Source: JBJHCA01 sp050485785 (lineage in GTDB: Bacteria; Bacteroidota; Bacteroidia; Chitinophagales; Saprospiraceae). From it: 21,187 nucleotides of DNA. The stretch spans positions 1 to 21,187 of the forward strand of contig JBJHCA010000060.1 of NCBI GenBank assembly GCA_050485785.1. Reading direction: 5' to 3'. The notes under the pieces were generated by a model. That model was not told where the DNA came from and did not search any database. It saw only the letters and a list, made by a program, of their open reading frames with translations. The position numbers and the translations under genes are program-made. This document shows positions 1 through 8,211 of this stretch, in pieces. How positions within the stretch are numbered: the first letter of the stretch is position 1; each line of letters begins with the position of its first letter.

Positions 1-1880
1 ATATTGCCCAGGAATTCTGTAACCTTATTAAAATTGCCTCCCAAATTGCCCTCTACTCCATTGTAATGGTAAAGCTGATGGCCGTACCCCCCGGAAACAA
101 TTTGCAGGGTTCCATTCTGATAAAACACGGAAGGAGTGCTGTAGCCCAGCAAAGCAGAACCCAGTGGCCGGGTATCAACACCGCCCAGAGCATTGTTGAT
201 CAGGGTAAACTGCGGATTACCCTCTACAGGATTGTTCTTGTAATAACTCAGGTTTCCCAGCCTGGAACCCACAATTAAATCCATAGTGCCATTGAGATCG
301 AGATCAACCACCACCGGGGTAGCAGCCTTCCCCACCAAAATTCCTTCAAAATTGAACTCCGGCGAGGCAAATTGAGGAGCTTCTCCCGGCAAAGCAAGAT
401 TGCGATAAAATGTCAATCTGCCGTTCTCATCCCCAACAATCAAATCATTAACACCATTTCCGGTCAAATCTCCCCAGGCCGGAACCAGCCAAATCAATCC
501 GTATGCCGACATGCCCAGATAATCATCATCTGTCAGGGTAAAAAATGGTTCATCTTCTGTACCGGTGTTTTCAAACAACTGCAATCTGGAATGCGGCAGA
601 CCCATAGGATTGTAATAGCCCCGGTTGCCGATAAGCAGATCAGGCAAGCCGTTGCCCGTAAAATCCCCGGCAATCGGGTAAGCCCCGGTTCCCAGATCAA
701 TCATGCCATCCACCAGAAAATCTGTTTGCTGCAATTCAAACTCCGGTACATTGTTGTTGCTCACATTCCTGTAATACCAGGCTACATGATAATTCTCCGA
801 TGCATTGACCTGATTGGGTGCAACAATCAGATCCTTTTTCCCGTCTTGATCAACATCCAGGTAAAATCCGGCAGGAAACACCGGCAAATTGACCGGTACA
901 TCATTCGACGGAAAACTGACATCCTGTGAAGTCATGTATGCAACCTGTGGTGTGCCTGTATTGTAGACCATCACCATATTACTGAAGGTAATATCGCCCA
1001 GTAACAGATCTGTAAGCCCGTTGCCACTGGCATCAAAAGCTAGCAGCGTTGAACCTGCATGACGTACATCCGCTAGTCCGCTCTCCGGTGGCAGGTTCTG
1101 CCTGAACATGCAGCTGTCCACCGATGGACTCAGGTCTAGTTCCGGACTTATCCCACTTTCGTAAAACCGCCCCCAGCAATCGTCTTCCAGTTTATAGATC
1201 AGCGTATCCGTACCGTAACCCAGCTCAACAGAGTAGTTTCGATAGTATTCCACATATCCGCCGGCAAAGTTAAACGTCAGTATGTCCAGGTCTCCGTCCC
1301 CATCCACATCCACAAAGGCAGGTATGTCTTCATTGCTCACATACAAAAGGGTCGGAATATTGTTAAAGTCCGGAAACTTGAGCAGCTGAAAATCGGGCCA
1401 GCCAAAGTTGATCTGCTCAAAGCTCAGTTCATCGTCATCGTTGTAATATCCCCTGTGTACAACCACGCCGGGTACTCCGGGTATATTGGAATAGCTGAAA
1501 ATATCGACAATCCCGTTGCCGTCAAAATCCACCATCACCATCCAGTTTCGCATAGGCGGAAAGTTCTTCTGAAATTCAGGTGCGTGCACATATTCGGCTG
1601 CTCCCGGCTCTCCGGTTTTTAAAAATGTCAGCAGTACATTGCCCCTTCGGTCAAACACCACCAGATCGTCAAGTCCATTATTATTGAGATCGGCCGAAGA
1701 AAACTGAGGGTTGTTCAGCCCACCGGCCAATGGGTATAACAGCGTATCATTGCCCACCGCAAAAGGTATCTGAAGTGGCTCAAATGCCTGCCCCGCAACA
1801 ACACCCCACATCAGCATGAGCCACATGGTCAGCATTAATCTGTGTTGCATGCCCGGCATTGTTTTCACTGAACATTGCAT
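1..1880 (-). CDS. Secreted FG-GAP/VCBS repeat protein, C-terminus cut off by window edge
   Basis: The reading frame is open from an ATG at 1880 to the left edge, about 626 codons, with no stop seen. Other in-frame ATGs at 1859 and 1850 could be the true start. The N-terminus is a Met- and Leu-rich signal peptide ending near VVAGQA (about residues 15-32). The rest is a chain of FG-GAP/VCBS-type repeats, each with a calcium-binding-like loop of the form DxDxNGxxD. I count eight: DLNNNGLDDL (near residue 64), DFDGNGIVDI, DVDGDGDLDI, DASGNGLTDL, DVDQDGKKDL, DFTGNGLPDL, DLTGNGVNDL and DLDLNGTMDL. Such repeats build beta-propellers like integrin alpha chains, and in Bacteroidota they are common in exported proteins. 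A T9SS sorting domain would lie off the left edge and cannot be confirmed. It is divergent from the antiporter gene. The repeat assignment is secure; the function (adhesion or carbohydrate binding) is unknown. Confidence 0.88.
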   Translation of the reverse strand, partial: MQCSVKTMPGMQHRLMLTMWLMLMWGVVAGQAFEPLQIPFAVGNDTLLYPLAGGLNNPQFSSADLNNNGLDDLVVFDRRGNVLLTFLKTGEPGAAEYVHAPEFQKNFPPMRNWMVMVDFDGNGIVDIFSYSNIPGVPGVVVHRGYYNDDDELSFEQINFGWPDFQLLKFPDFNNIPTLLYVSNEDIPAFVDVDGDGDLDILTFNFAGGYVEYYRNYSVELGYGTDTLIYKLEDDCWGRFYESGISPELDLSPSVDSCMFRQNLPPESGLADVRHAGSTLLAFDASGNGLTDLLLGDITFSNMVMVYNTGTPQVAYMTSQDVSFPSNDVPVNLPVFPAGFYLDVDQDGKKDLIVAPNQVNASENYHVAWYYRNVSNNNVPEFELQQTDFLVDGMIDLGTGAYPIAGDFTGNGLPDLLIGNRGYYNPMGLPHSRLQLFENTGTEDEPFFTLTDDDYLGMSAYGLIWLVPAWGDLTGNGVNDLIVGDENGRLTFYRNLALPGEAPQFASPEFNFEGILVGKAATPVVVDLDLNGTMDLIVGSRLGNLSYYKNNPVEGNPQFTLINNALGGVDTRPLGSALLGYSTPSVFYQNGTLQIVSGGYGHQLYHYNGVEGNLGGNFNKVTEFLGN

Positions 1881-1954
1881 AATGAAGGATTTAATCTATA
1901 TTACAGCGTCGTTCCGGTATGGTTGTAAATCCCGGTAAAAAACCTAAAGATAAC

Positions 1955-4096
1955 ATGACATCAGCACTCCTGCGTATGACTTCGGTCAGGTTCTTGATTA
2001 TTCATAGCTTTTTGTTGTTTACATTTTCCGCTGTTTTGGCACAGGACACTATTCCTGAAGATCTCCCTTTGATAGAACCGCAAATTTCCCTGCATGAAGC
2101 CGATGTTCCGGGAATGCCTCCCAAGTTTAACGTCAATGCTGAATTGGTTGATGACCACACCCGGCTAAAGTTTCAATCTGCCGACCCGCTGAACGGGCTT
2201 TATACCCTACAGATTAACGGCGACCAGATAACATTGGAGTTCAGCAACGGCCATGCATCCGTGCCGTTTGATATCACTGAACGGGGAGGTCTGGTATTTC
2301 TTAAAACTGACGGATATGCTTACAAAAATCTGAAGCTGATCCATGTTTCCGCATACAGGGACAGTGCTCCCAGAACCCGAAATATCCTACTCTGGCTCAG
2401 CATTTTACCTCCGCTGGTAGCCATTGGCATGGCACTGGTATTCAGAGAAGTCATCGTAAGCTTGTTTGCCGGGGTATGGGTTGGTGCTTTTATTGCCGGA
2501 GGTATGCGAATCGACTCGCTGTATTATTTCCTGCTCAGCTTTTGGGAGGTAGCTGACAGGTACATCATCGAAGCTTTGGCCGATTCCGGACACTTGGCAG
2601 TAATTACTTTTACTCTGTTTATCGGCGGAATGGTGGCCGTTATCAGCCGGAACGGAGGCATGGCCGGAGTAGTGCTTCATCTTAGCAAATACGCTACTAA
2701 TCCCACCATGGCTCAGTTTACAACCTGGCTTCTGGGCATAGCCATCTTTTTTGATGATTATGCCAATACCCTTATTGTAGGTAACACGATGCGCCCGGTT
2801 ACTGACCGTTTTAAAATTTCCCGCGAAAAGCTGGCTTATCTGGTTGACAGTACTGCCGCACCCATTGCTGCTGTGGCATTTATCACCACCTGGATTGGTG
2901 CTGAGCTGGGTTACATTGAAAGCGGCATCAGTATGCTGCAGGGATTTGACCAAAGCATGAGCGCATATTCAATATTTTTAAGCTCGCTGAAATATTCCTT
3001 CTACCCTATGTTAACGCTAACTTTCGTATTGCTGATAATTGGTCTGAGAAGAGATTTTGGCCCCATGCTCAAAGCCGAAAAAAGAGCCCGTACCACCGGC
3101 AAAGTGAGCAATTCAGAAGAAACCGGAAGCCATAATGCTGAGATCGAAGCCTTGCAACCCGTTAAAGATGCACCGCTGCGCTGGCAAAATGCTGCTTTGC
3201 CTGTACTGACCGTAATACTGCTCACCATTTACGGATTGCTCGATACAGGTATGAGTGCTACTGCTGAAAGCCTGGCTACTGAAGGAATCGACGATACCGG
3301 ATCATCATGGAGAAATATATGGCAAGCTGTGGGGCAGTTGCTACCCGGGGCGGAACCCGGTTTTTTCAGCAAACTGGGTATCATAATCGGCAATGCCGAC
3401 AGCTATGCTGCATTGTTATGGGCATCCCTGTCAGGAATGACCTTGGCTATTATTTTATCGGTTAGCCAGCGAATTCTCAAAATTAGCGACAGCATGGAAA
3501 CTTTGTTTACCGGCTTTAAAAGTATGATGCCGGCCATTGGGATTCTGGTTTTGGCATGGTCACTGGCTATAACCACCGGCGAACTTTATACAGCAGATTT
3601 CCTGACCAGTTTGCTGGCCGGCGGAGTGAGTCCTTATGCCATGCCGGTAATTACTTTCGTTCTGGCAGCTACCATCGCTTTTTCCACCGGGTCAAGCTGG
3701 AGCACAATGGCTATTCTTTACCCTATAGTTATTCCCACTACATGGATACTAACCCAAACGGCAGGCATGGATCAGGATATAGCCATGGAAATTTTGTTTA
3801 ACGTAATTGCCGTTGTACTGGCTGCCTCTGTATTGGGTGATCACTGTTCCCCCATTTCGGATACTACCATCCTGAGCTCACTGGCCACAGATTGCAATCA
3901 TATTGACCACGTAAGAACTCAGCTTCCTTATGCTTTGCTTGTCGGGTCGTTTGCCCTGGCTTGCAACGGACTGGCCACACTACTGGGCGGGTCGTTCCTG
4001 GTTTGCATGTTGCTGGCCCTGGCTGCAACTGCTTGTATGGCCATTTTGATACGCCGTCTGGGTACGCCTACGGAACAGGCACAAAATCCACACTAG
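1955..4096 (+). CDS. nhaC: NhaC-family Na+/H+ antiporter with exported N-terminal domain
   Basis: An integral inner-membrane antiporter that would exchange Na+ for H+ for pH and sodium homeostasis. NhaC hallmarks are clear: FFDDYANTLIVGN near residues 265-277, a Ser/Thr-rich GSSWSTM segment near 578, and LGDHCSPISDTT near 627, all among a dozen or so hydrophobic helices. A charged cytoplasmic loop of about 45 residues sits near residues 370-415. The protein is longer than a minimal NhaC (713 residues) because the first about 30 residues form a cleavable-looking signal peptide ending SAVLAQ, followed by about 110 residues of soluble, beta-rich sequence before the first transporter helix. I chose the ATG at 1955 because the signal peptide then has a normal short n-region and the ATG follows an A-rich stretch. 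An in-frame ATG at 1919 adds 12 polar residues. The exact ion is inferred from family only. Confidence 0.88.
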   Translation: MTSALLRMTSVRFLIIHSFLLFTFSAVLAQDTIPEDLPLIEPQISLHEADVPGMPPKFNVNAELVDDHTRLKFQSADPLNGLYTLQINGDQITLEFSNGHASVPFDITERGGLVFLKTDGYAYKNLKLIHVSAYRDSAPRTRNILLWLSILPPLVAIGMALVFREVIVSLFAGVWVGAFIAGGMRIDSLYYFLLSFWEVADRYIIEALADSGHLAVITFTLFIGGMVAVISRNGGMAGVVLHLSKYATNPTMAQFTTWLLGIAIFFDDYANTLIVGNTMRPVTDRFKISREKLAYLVDSTAAPIAAVAFITTWIGAELGYIESGISMLQGFDQSMSAYSIFLSSLKYSFYPMLTLTFVLLIIGLRRDFGPMLKAEKRARTTGKVSNSEETGSHNAEIEALQPVKDAPLRWQNAALPVLTVILLTIYGLLDTGMSATAESLATEGIDDTGSSWRNIWQAVGQLLPGAEPGFFSKLGIIIGNADSYAALLWASLSGMTLAIILSVSQRILKISDSMETLFTGFKSMMPAIGILVLAWSLAITTGELYTADFLTSLLAGGVSPYAMPVITFVLAATIAFSTGSSWSTMAILYPIVIPTTWILTQTAGMDQDIAMEILFNVIAVVLAASVLGDHCSPISDTTILSSLATDCNHIDHVRTQLPYALLVGSFALACNGLATLLGGSFLVCMLLALAATACMAILIRRLGTPTEQAQNPH

Positions 4097-4137
4097 TTTC
4101 ACCGGGTAGTGGATAGAAAAAATCCTGTATGACGGTC

Positions 4138-4665
4138 CTACTGAAGGGGAGGCAGCTCTTCGTCTTCATACTCATAGCCTCCGCTTTCGCGAAGCAGCTC
4201 CTCAAGGTCCTGCATCATTTTCTCGTAATCCAAAAAATCCTGCTCCAAAGCTTCGTCAAACTCCAGATCAACATACCACGCTCCGTCTATGAGTACGAGG
4301 TCAAACTCTTCTGCATTGCCCAGATCGTCACAACAAATAGTGCAACGTGCTTTTGATCCCCTGTATGTGCATTCAACTGTGTAATCTCCCGGTTTGCCGG
4401 GGATGTATTCTTCCTCCTCTTCTTCAAACTCTATGTCCAGATCATCCCATTCCTTATTCAGCCGCTGAATAAAATTGATGAAATCTACAGCCCTGGGAGT
4501 ACTGATGGCCTTGGCAGCTTCAAAGTCGCCATCATCCATCAGTGTTTTCCATGTTAATGCCACATCATCGGGTGGTGGCGGAGCATCCTGACAAGATTGG
4601 AACACAAAGGCCACGAGGGCGAAGCCCAAAACAAAATGCCATACATAGTTACTGCCCAAACGCAT
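4138..4665 (-). CDS. Small acidic lipoprotein, DUF4878/NTF2-like
   Basis: A 175-residue probable lipoprotein. The chosen ATG at 4665 gives a short n-region (MRLGS), a hydrophobic stretch and a lipobox-like VFQSC with Cys25 as the lipidated residue. In-frame ATGs further upstream (4704, 4698, 4878) add sequence that does not look like a signal peptide. A TAnnTTTG promoter box 18 bases before the 4665 start supports this choice. After a PPPPDD linker, the mature part begins with a helix (residues about 32-60) resembling DUF4878/NTF2-like proteins of Bacteroidota, then a run of five Glu near residue 75, a beta-rich part with a CTYRGSKARCTICC cluster of four cysteines, and a very acidic C-terminus. 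It is divergent from the solute-binding protein gene. The lipoprotein call is fairly firm; the family assignment is tentative and no function is claimed. Confidence 0.72.
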   Translation of the reverse strand: MRLGSNYVWHFVLGFALVAFVFQSCQDAPPPPDDVALTWKTLMDDGDFEAAKAISTPRAVDFINFIQRLNKEWDDLDIEFEEEEEEYIPGKPGDYTVECTYRGSKARCTICCDDLGNAEEFDLVLIDGAWYVDLEFDEALEQDFLDYEKMMQDLEELLRESGGYEYEDEELPPLQ

Positions 4666-4683
4666 ATTCAAAATATTTAAGGA

Positions 4684-4691
4684 CAAAGTTA
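4684..4691 (-). promoter_or_regulatory. Candidate -7 promoter box TAACTTTG for the acidic lipoprotein
   Basis: On the - strand this reads TAACTTTG, a full match to the Bacteroidota sigma-ABfr -7 consensus TAnnTTTG. It lies 18 bases before the ATG at 4665. I do not see a clear TTG at the expected -33 position, so this is a candidate only. Confidence 0.4.
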
Positions 4692-4744
4692 CAACCATTT
4701 TCATGGAAATGCCTACTTTGTTTGCCGGCTGAAACGCTGTTAAA

Positions 4745-6529
4745 ATGAGTACAGATTGGAGATTATGGCTTCCTGCTTTTTTTCTGCTGTGGGCTTCGGG
4801 CTGCAGCAACACAGAAAATGACGCCCAAACCGAGCACCTGTCCGGGCTGCCTCTTCCCCTCAATGAAATGATGGCCAAGGGGCCGGTAGGATATGGAGGG
4901 ATATTCCATTACAACGAAGAAGCCTTTATTACGCATCTGTTCCCTCATTGTATACGCGATGTGCAAAGCAACCGCATAGCTACCAACATTTATGAAGGCC
5001 TGGTTAGCCTGAGCCCTGACAGTCTGCACATTGTTCCTGCAATAGCCCGGTCATGGGACATTTCAGAAAATGGAACCTTGTATGTGTTTCACCTTCGCGA
5101 TGACGTATATTTTCATGATGATGAATGCTTTACTAATGGCCGTGGCAGGAAAGTAAGCGCTTTTGATTTCAGCTACAGCTTTAATTTGCTGTGTGCTTCA
5201 TATCCGGGTAATTACGGCTTCAGAATTTTCGATGGAATTGTAGCCGGAGCAGCTGAATACTTTGCTCAAACCATGCACGGCAATGCTGCTGACAGCAGGG
5301 TGGAAGGCATTGTGGCTATTGACTCTCTAACGCTGAGTATAAGACTCATTTTTGCCTACCCTGATTTTTTGCAGTTACTGGCCACTACTTATGCTGCGGT
5401 TGTTCCCCATGAAGCTGTTGAGTTATACACGCCGATGGGAATGCAGAAGCGGGCTGTAGGCACCGGGCCTTATATTTTGCACGAAATCAAAGAAGGTGAG
5501 CGATTGACTTTGAGGCGAAACCCATCCTATCGCGAAACCGATGAATGGGGAAATACGCTACCCTATCTGGATGGCATCAGGGTTAGTTTTTTAAGGGAAC
5601 AAAAAGCGGCAATGCTGGCCTTCGAAAAGAATCAGCTTGACATGGTTTACCGCATTCCGCTGGAATTGTTTGACGAAGTACTGGATGAAAACGGCGTTCC
5701 AAGGGACCGGTACAGGAAATACACTATTCAGTCTACTCCGGCATTTTCTGCCGAGTACTACGGATTTCAGTTGCAATTGCAGCCTTTTGACAACTTGCTG
5801 TTTCGCCAGGCATTAAACTATGCTGTTGACCGCGATGAACTGGCTTATAATGTGCTAAAGGGAATGGCCATACCCGCTCATCACGGGATAGTACCCCGGG
5901 CTGTATACGATGCCACCGGAAATACTGCTGACAGTTTTCCGGGATTTGACTTTGACCCCGAAAAGGCGAAGTCCCTTCTAGCAGAATCCGGTGTAGGTGA
6001 CCAATGGGCCAATAACAAACTCAGTTTGCAAATCAATAGCGGTGGCGGCAAAAACATCCCCGTTGCCGAGCAAATCGTACAACGTTTCGAGGAAATTCTC
6101 GGCCTCAAAGTCAATATCGATATCCAGCCATTTCACCTTCATTACGACAAAATTGAACGCGGTCAAGCCCCTTTCTTCAGAATTGGCTGGTCGGCAGATA
6201 TCATCAGCCCCGAAAGTTTTCTGCGAAGCTTTTACAGCGGTACTTCCATCAATGAACACACTCGGGTAGAGTACAATCATGCCCGGTACCACAATGAGCA
6301 GTTCGATAAAATGTTTAACCTGGCCCGAAAAACGGCTGATCGCACCAAAAGCAACCGCTACTTTGCACAGGCTGAGCAACTTCTGATGGAGGATGCTGCC
6401 TTTATTCCGCTGTTTACCAACATAGAATTCAGGCTGCTTCAGCCTCATGTACGAAACTTTCCGCAAAACAGTATGGAATTCAGGTCATTCAAAAATGTAT
6501 TTTTTGATCAACTCAATGCTTCGATGTAA
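4745..6529 (+). CDS. Oligopeptide-type ABC transporter solute-binding lipoprotein (SBP_bac_5)
   Basis: A 594-residue lipoprotein with a signal peptide ending in the lipobox WASGC (Cys20). The body matches family 5 extracellular solute-binding proteins (OppA/DppA type): an early segment containing NIYEGLVSLSPDSLHIVPAIA followed by SWDISENGTLYVFHLRDDVYFHDD, then KVSAFDFSYSF, a central VGTGPYILHEIKEGERLTLRRNP, a LFRQALNYAVDRDEL helix near residue 357, and a terminal region rich in aromatic residues. These proteins capture peptides or other small solutes in the periplasm and pass them to an inner-membrane ABC permease. No permease or ATPase gene lies nearby, so the partner must be elsewhere. The stop overlaps the rnhB start in a TAATG junction, which suggests cotranscription and coupled translation. 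The family is secure; the substrate is unknown. Confidence 0.9.
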   Translation: MSTDWRLWLPAFFLLWASGCSNTENDAQTEHLSGLPLPLNEMMAKGPVGYGGIFHYNEEAFITHLFPHCIRDVQSNRIATNIYEGLVSLSPDSLHIVPAIARSWDISENGTLYVFHLRDDVYFHDDECFTNGRGRKVSAFDFSYSFNLLCASYPGNYGFRIFDGIVAGAAEYFAQTMHGNAADSRVEGIVAIDSLTLSIRLIFAYPDFLQLLATTYAAVVPHEAVELYTPMGMQKRAVGTGPYILHEIKEGERLTLRRNPSYRETDEWGNTLPYLDGIRVSFLREQKAAMLAFEKNQLDMVYRIPLELFDEVLDENGVPRDRYRKYTIQSTPAFSAEYYGFQLQLQPFDNLLFRQALNYAVDRDELAYNVLKGMAIPAHHGIVPRAVYDATGNTADSFPGFDFDPEKAKSLLAESGVGDQWANNKLSLQINSGGGKNIPVAEQIVQRFEEILGLKVNIDIQPFHLHYDKIERGQAPFFRIGWSADIISPESFLRSFYSGTSINEHTRVEYNHARYHNEQFDKMFNLARKTADRTKSNRYFAQAEQLLMEDAAFIPLFTNIEFRLLQPHVRNFPQNSMEFRSFKNVFFDQLNASM

Positions 6530-7137
6530 TGCTGATACCCCGCTACAGGGAAGATTGTGAGCTTGAAGCCGGAGTAGATGAAGCCGGCCGGGGATGCCTT
6601 GCCGGACCGGTAGTAGCCGCCGCCGTGATCCTGGCTCCGGGCAACTCTCATCCCATGCTTGCAGACTCCAAGAAGCTTTCTGAGCGTCAGCGCAATGAGG
6701 TGGCACATTGGATAAAAACCCATGCCCTCAGTTGGGCACTTGGTGAGGCCTCCGTGGCTGAAATTGAAAAGCTCAATATTGTCCAGGCATCAGTGCTGGC
6801 CATGCACCGTGCCATTGCAGCCCTCAAGCCCGGGCCGGAACAGCTGATCATAGACGGCAATTATTTCAGACCGTACCGTTCAGTTCCGCATGAGACACTG
6901 GTGAAGGGTGATGCCAAATACCAGAGTATAGCCGGTGCCAGTATTCTGGCCAAAGTACACCGTGATCAACAGCTTAAACTACTGGACAAGGAATTCCCGT
7001 GGTATCAGTGGTCAAAAAACAAGGGATATCCCACGGCAGCGCACAGGCAGGCCATTGCAGAATTTGGCCCGTGTATTCACCACCGAAAATCATTTAAACT
7101 TTTACCTGATCATGTGATCAGTCCGCAGATTTTTTAG
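6529..7137 (+). CDS. rnhB: Ribonuclease HII
   Basis: A 202-residue cytoplasmic endonuclease that cuts the RNA strand of RNA/DNA hybrids and removes misincorporated ribonucleotides. The signature GVDEAGRGCLAGPVVAAAV lies near residues 15-33, with the catalytic pair Asp17 and Glu18. Asp109 in LIIDGN is the next metal ligand, and the conserved KGDAKYQSIAGASILAKVHRD segment (residues 126-146) supplies the remaining Asp. YPTAAHRQAI near residue 155 is also typical. The length matches the usual 190-215. The start ATG shares one base with the preceding TAA. The 3' end overlaps the converging lpxD gene by four bases, leaving no room for a dedicated terminator between them. Confidence 0.97.
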   Translation: MLIPRYREDCELEAGVDEAGRGCLAGPVVAAAVILAPGNSHPMLADSKKLSERQRNEVAHWIKTHALSWALGEASVAEIEKLNIVQASVLAMHRAIAALKPGPEQLIIDGNYFRPYRSVPHETLVKGDAKYQSIAGASILAKVHRDQQLKLLDKEFPWYQWSKNKGYPTAAHRQAIAEFGPCIHHRKSFKLLPDHVISPQIF

Positions 7138-8075
7138 ATCAGGGAAGGGTCGCGTTGCATAAGTGCGGGTAGGTTGCGCAACGCAGCCAGCTCACGGTAA
7201 GCCACCTTGGCCACTTCAGCAGGATATCCAAAATACACCTTTCCTGCTTCCAGTGATTTGCTCACTCCCGACTTTGCCAGCACCACCGCGCCTTTGCCGA
7301 TTGTTAAGCCTTTGGAAACGCCAACCTGGCCATACAACACCACATCGTCTTCAAGTATGGTTTTCCCTGCAATACCAACCTGAGCAGCCAGCAAACAGTT
7401 TTTGCCCAGTACTACTCCATGTCCAAGGTGGATCTGGCTGTCGAGCTTACTTCCTTCACCGATTATGGTATCTCCGCTTACACCGCGGTCTATGGTACAA
7501 GAGGAGCCAATGTGTACATTATTGTTTATAATAACCCGGCCAATGGTATGCCAGGGCTTGTATTCGCTTCCTTCTTTGTGAAAGTAAAATGCATCGCCAC
7601 CTATGGTGTTATTGGGCATTATGCGGCAATGTTCACCAATGGATGTATAGGGTCCAATATAGGTGCCGGCACCAATATGTGTGTGAGCTCCAATTTCGGT
7701 ATGAGCAGCAATAATCACCTGAGGAGCAATTACGGCAGAAGGATGAATTTTTGCAGTTGGATCTACAGTAGCGGTTACCGGCATAGGTGGCTGCAAAGCC
7801 AATGCCAGACTGTTATAGGCTTCAAACGGCCTGGGATGTATCATTAACACCCGCTCTGCACTTATTCCGTTGTATACTTCAGGCAGAATAATGGCGGTGG
7901 CTTCCGAAGCAAAGGCCTTTTTGTAGTATTTGGCCACATCCACAAAAGTAAGATCCCCCTGTACTACCTTATGAATTTCATTCATGCCGGCAATCTGAAG
8001 ATCACCGGGCCCGTATAGCTTTGCGCCTATCATGTCGGCAAGCTCACCGGCTGAAAAAGGTTTGGCGTATTTCAT
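7134..8075 (-). CDS. lpxD: UDP-3-O-acylglucosamine N-acyltransferase (LpxD family), stand-alone copy
   Basis: A 313-residue hexapeptide-repeat acyltransferase. Residues 1-100 match the LpxD N-terminal uridine-binding domain (GDLTFVDVAKYYKKA). Residues about 104-285 form a left-handed beta-helix of repeated I-G-x-x-x-x-I units. His219 in HLGHGVVLG aligns with the catalytic His of E. coli LpxD (His239), followed by AAQVGIAGKT. LpxD transfers a 3-hydroxyacyl chain from acyl carrier protein to UDP-3-O-acylglucosamine in lipid A synthesis. The gene is not next to lpxC, fabZ or lpxA. Bacteroidota often carry a second, shorter LpxD-like gene away from the main cluster, and this may be that paralogue, so its exact acceptor is less certain than its fold. 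It is divergent from gcvT across 136 bases. Confidence 0.88.
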   Translation of the reverse strand: MKYAKPFSAGELADMIGAKLYGPGDLQIAGMNEIHKVVQGDLTFVDVAKYYKKAFASEATAIILPEVYNGISAERVLMIHPRPFEAYNSLALALQPPMPVTATVDPTAKIHPSAVIAPQVIIAAHTEIGAHTHIGAGTYIGPYTSIGEHCRIMPNNTIGGDAFYFHKEGSEYKPWHTIGRVIINNNVHIGSSCTIDRGVSGDTIIGEGSKLDSQIHLGHGVVLGKNCLLAAQVGIAGKTILEDDVVLYGQVGVSKGLTIGKGAVVLAKSGVSKSLEAGKVYFGYPAEVAKVAYRELAALRNLPALMQRDPSLI

Positions 8076-8184
8076 GTAAAATGTTTTATGGTGCCCCTCA
8101 GAAACTTCAAAGTTTCCTTTACTTTGCGCTTCTGTTTTATATAATTCTACATCTGCTGAGTATGCAACCGAAACGCCTGAAGGG

Positions 8185-8192
8185 CAAAGTTA
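8185..8192 (-). promoter_or_regulatory. Candidate -7 promoter box TAACTTTG for lpxD
   Basis: The - strand reads TAACTTTG, matching TAnnTTTG, within the 136-base divergent region between lpxD and gcvT. It would give a leader of about 100 bases. An upstream TTTG sits only 13 bases away, too close for a standard -33 box, so confidence is low. Confidence 0.27.
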
Positions 8193-8211
8193 TTTCAATA
8201 AAAGCCAAATC

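Noticed and set aside
372..929. 185-codon open frame on the + strand
   Set aside because: It lies opposite the FG-GAP repeat gene, has no recognisable domain and its composition is that of an antisense shadow; the - strand frame shows clear repeats.
2405..2953. 182-codon open frame on the - strand inside the antiporter
   Set aside because: It mirrors the membrane-helix region of NhaC and is rich in His, Ser and Asn as expected for an antisense shadow of hydrophobic codons.
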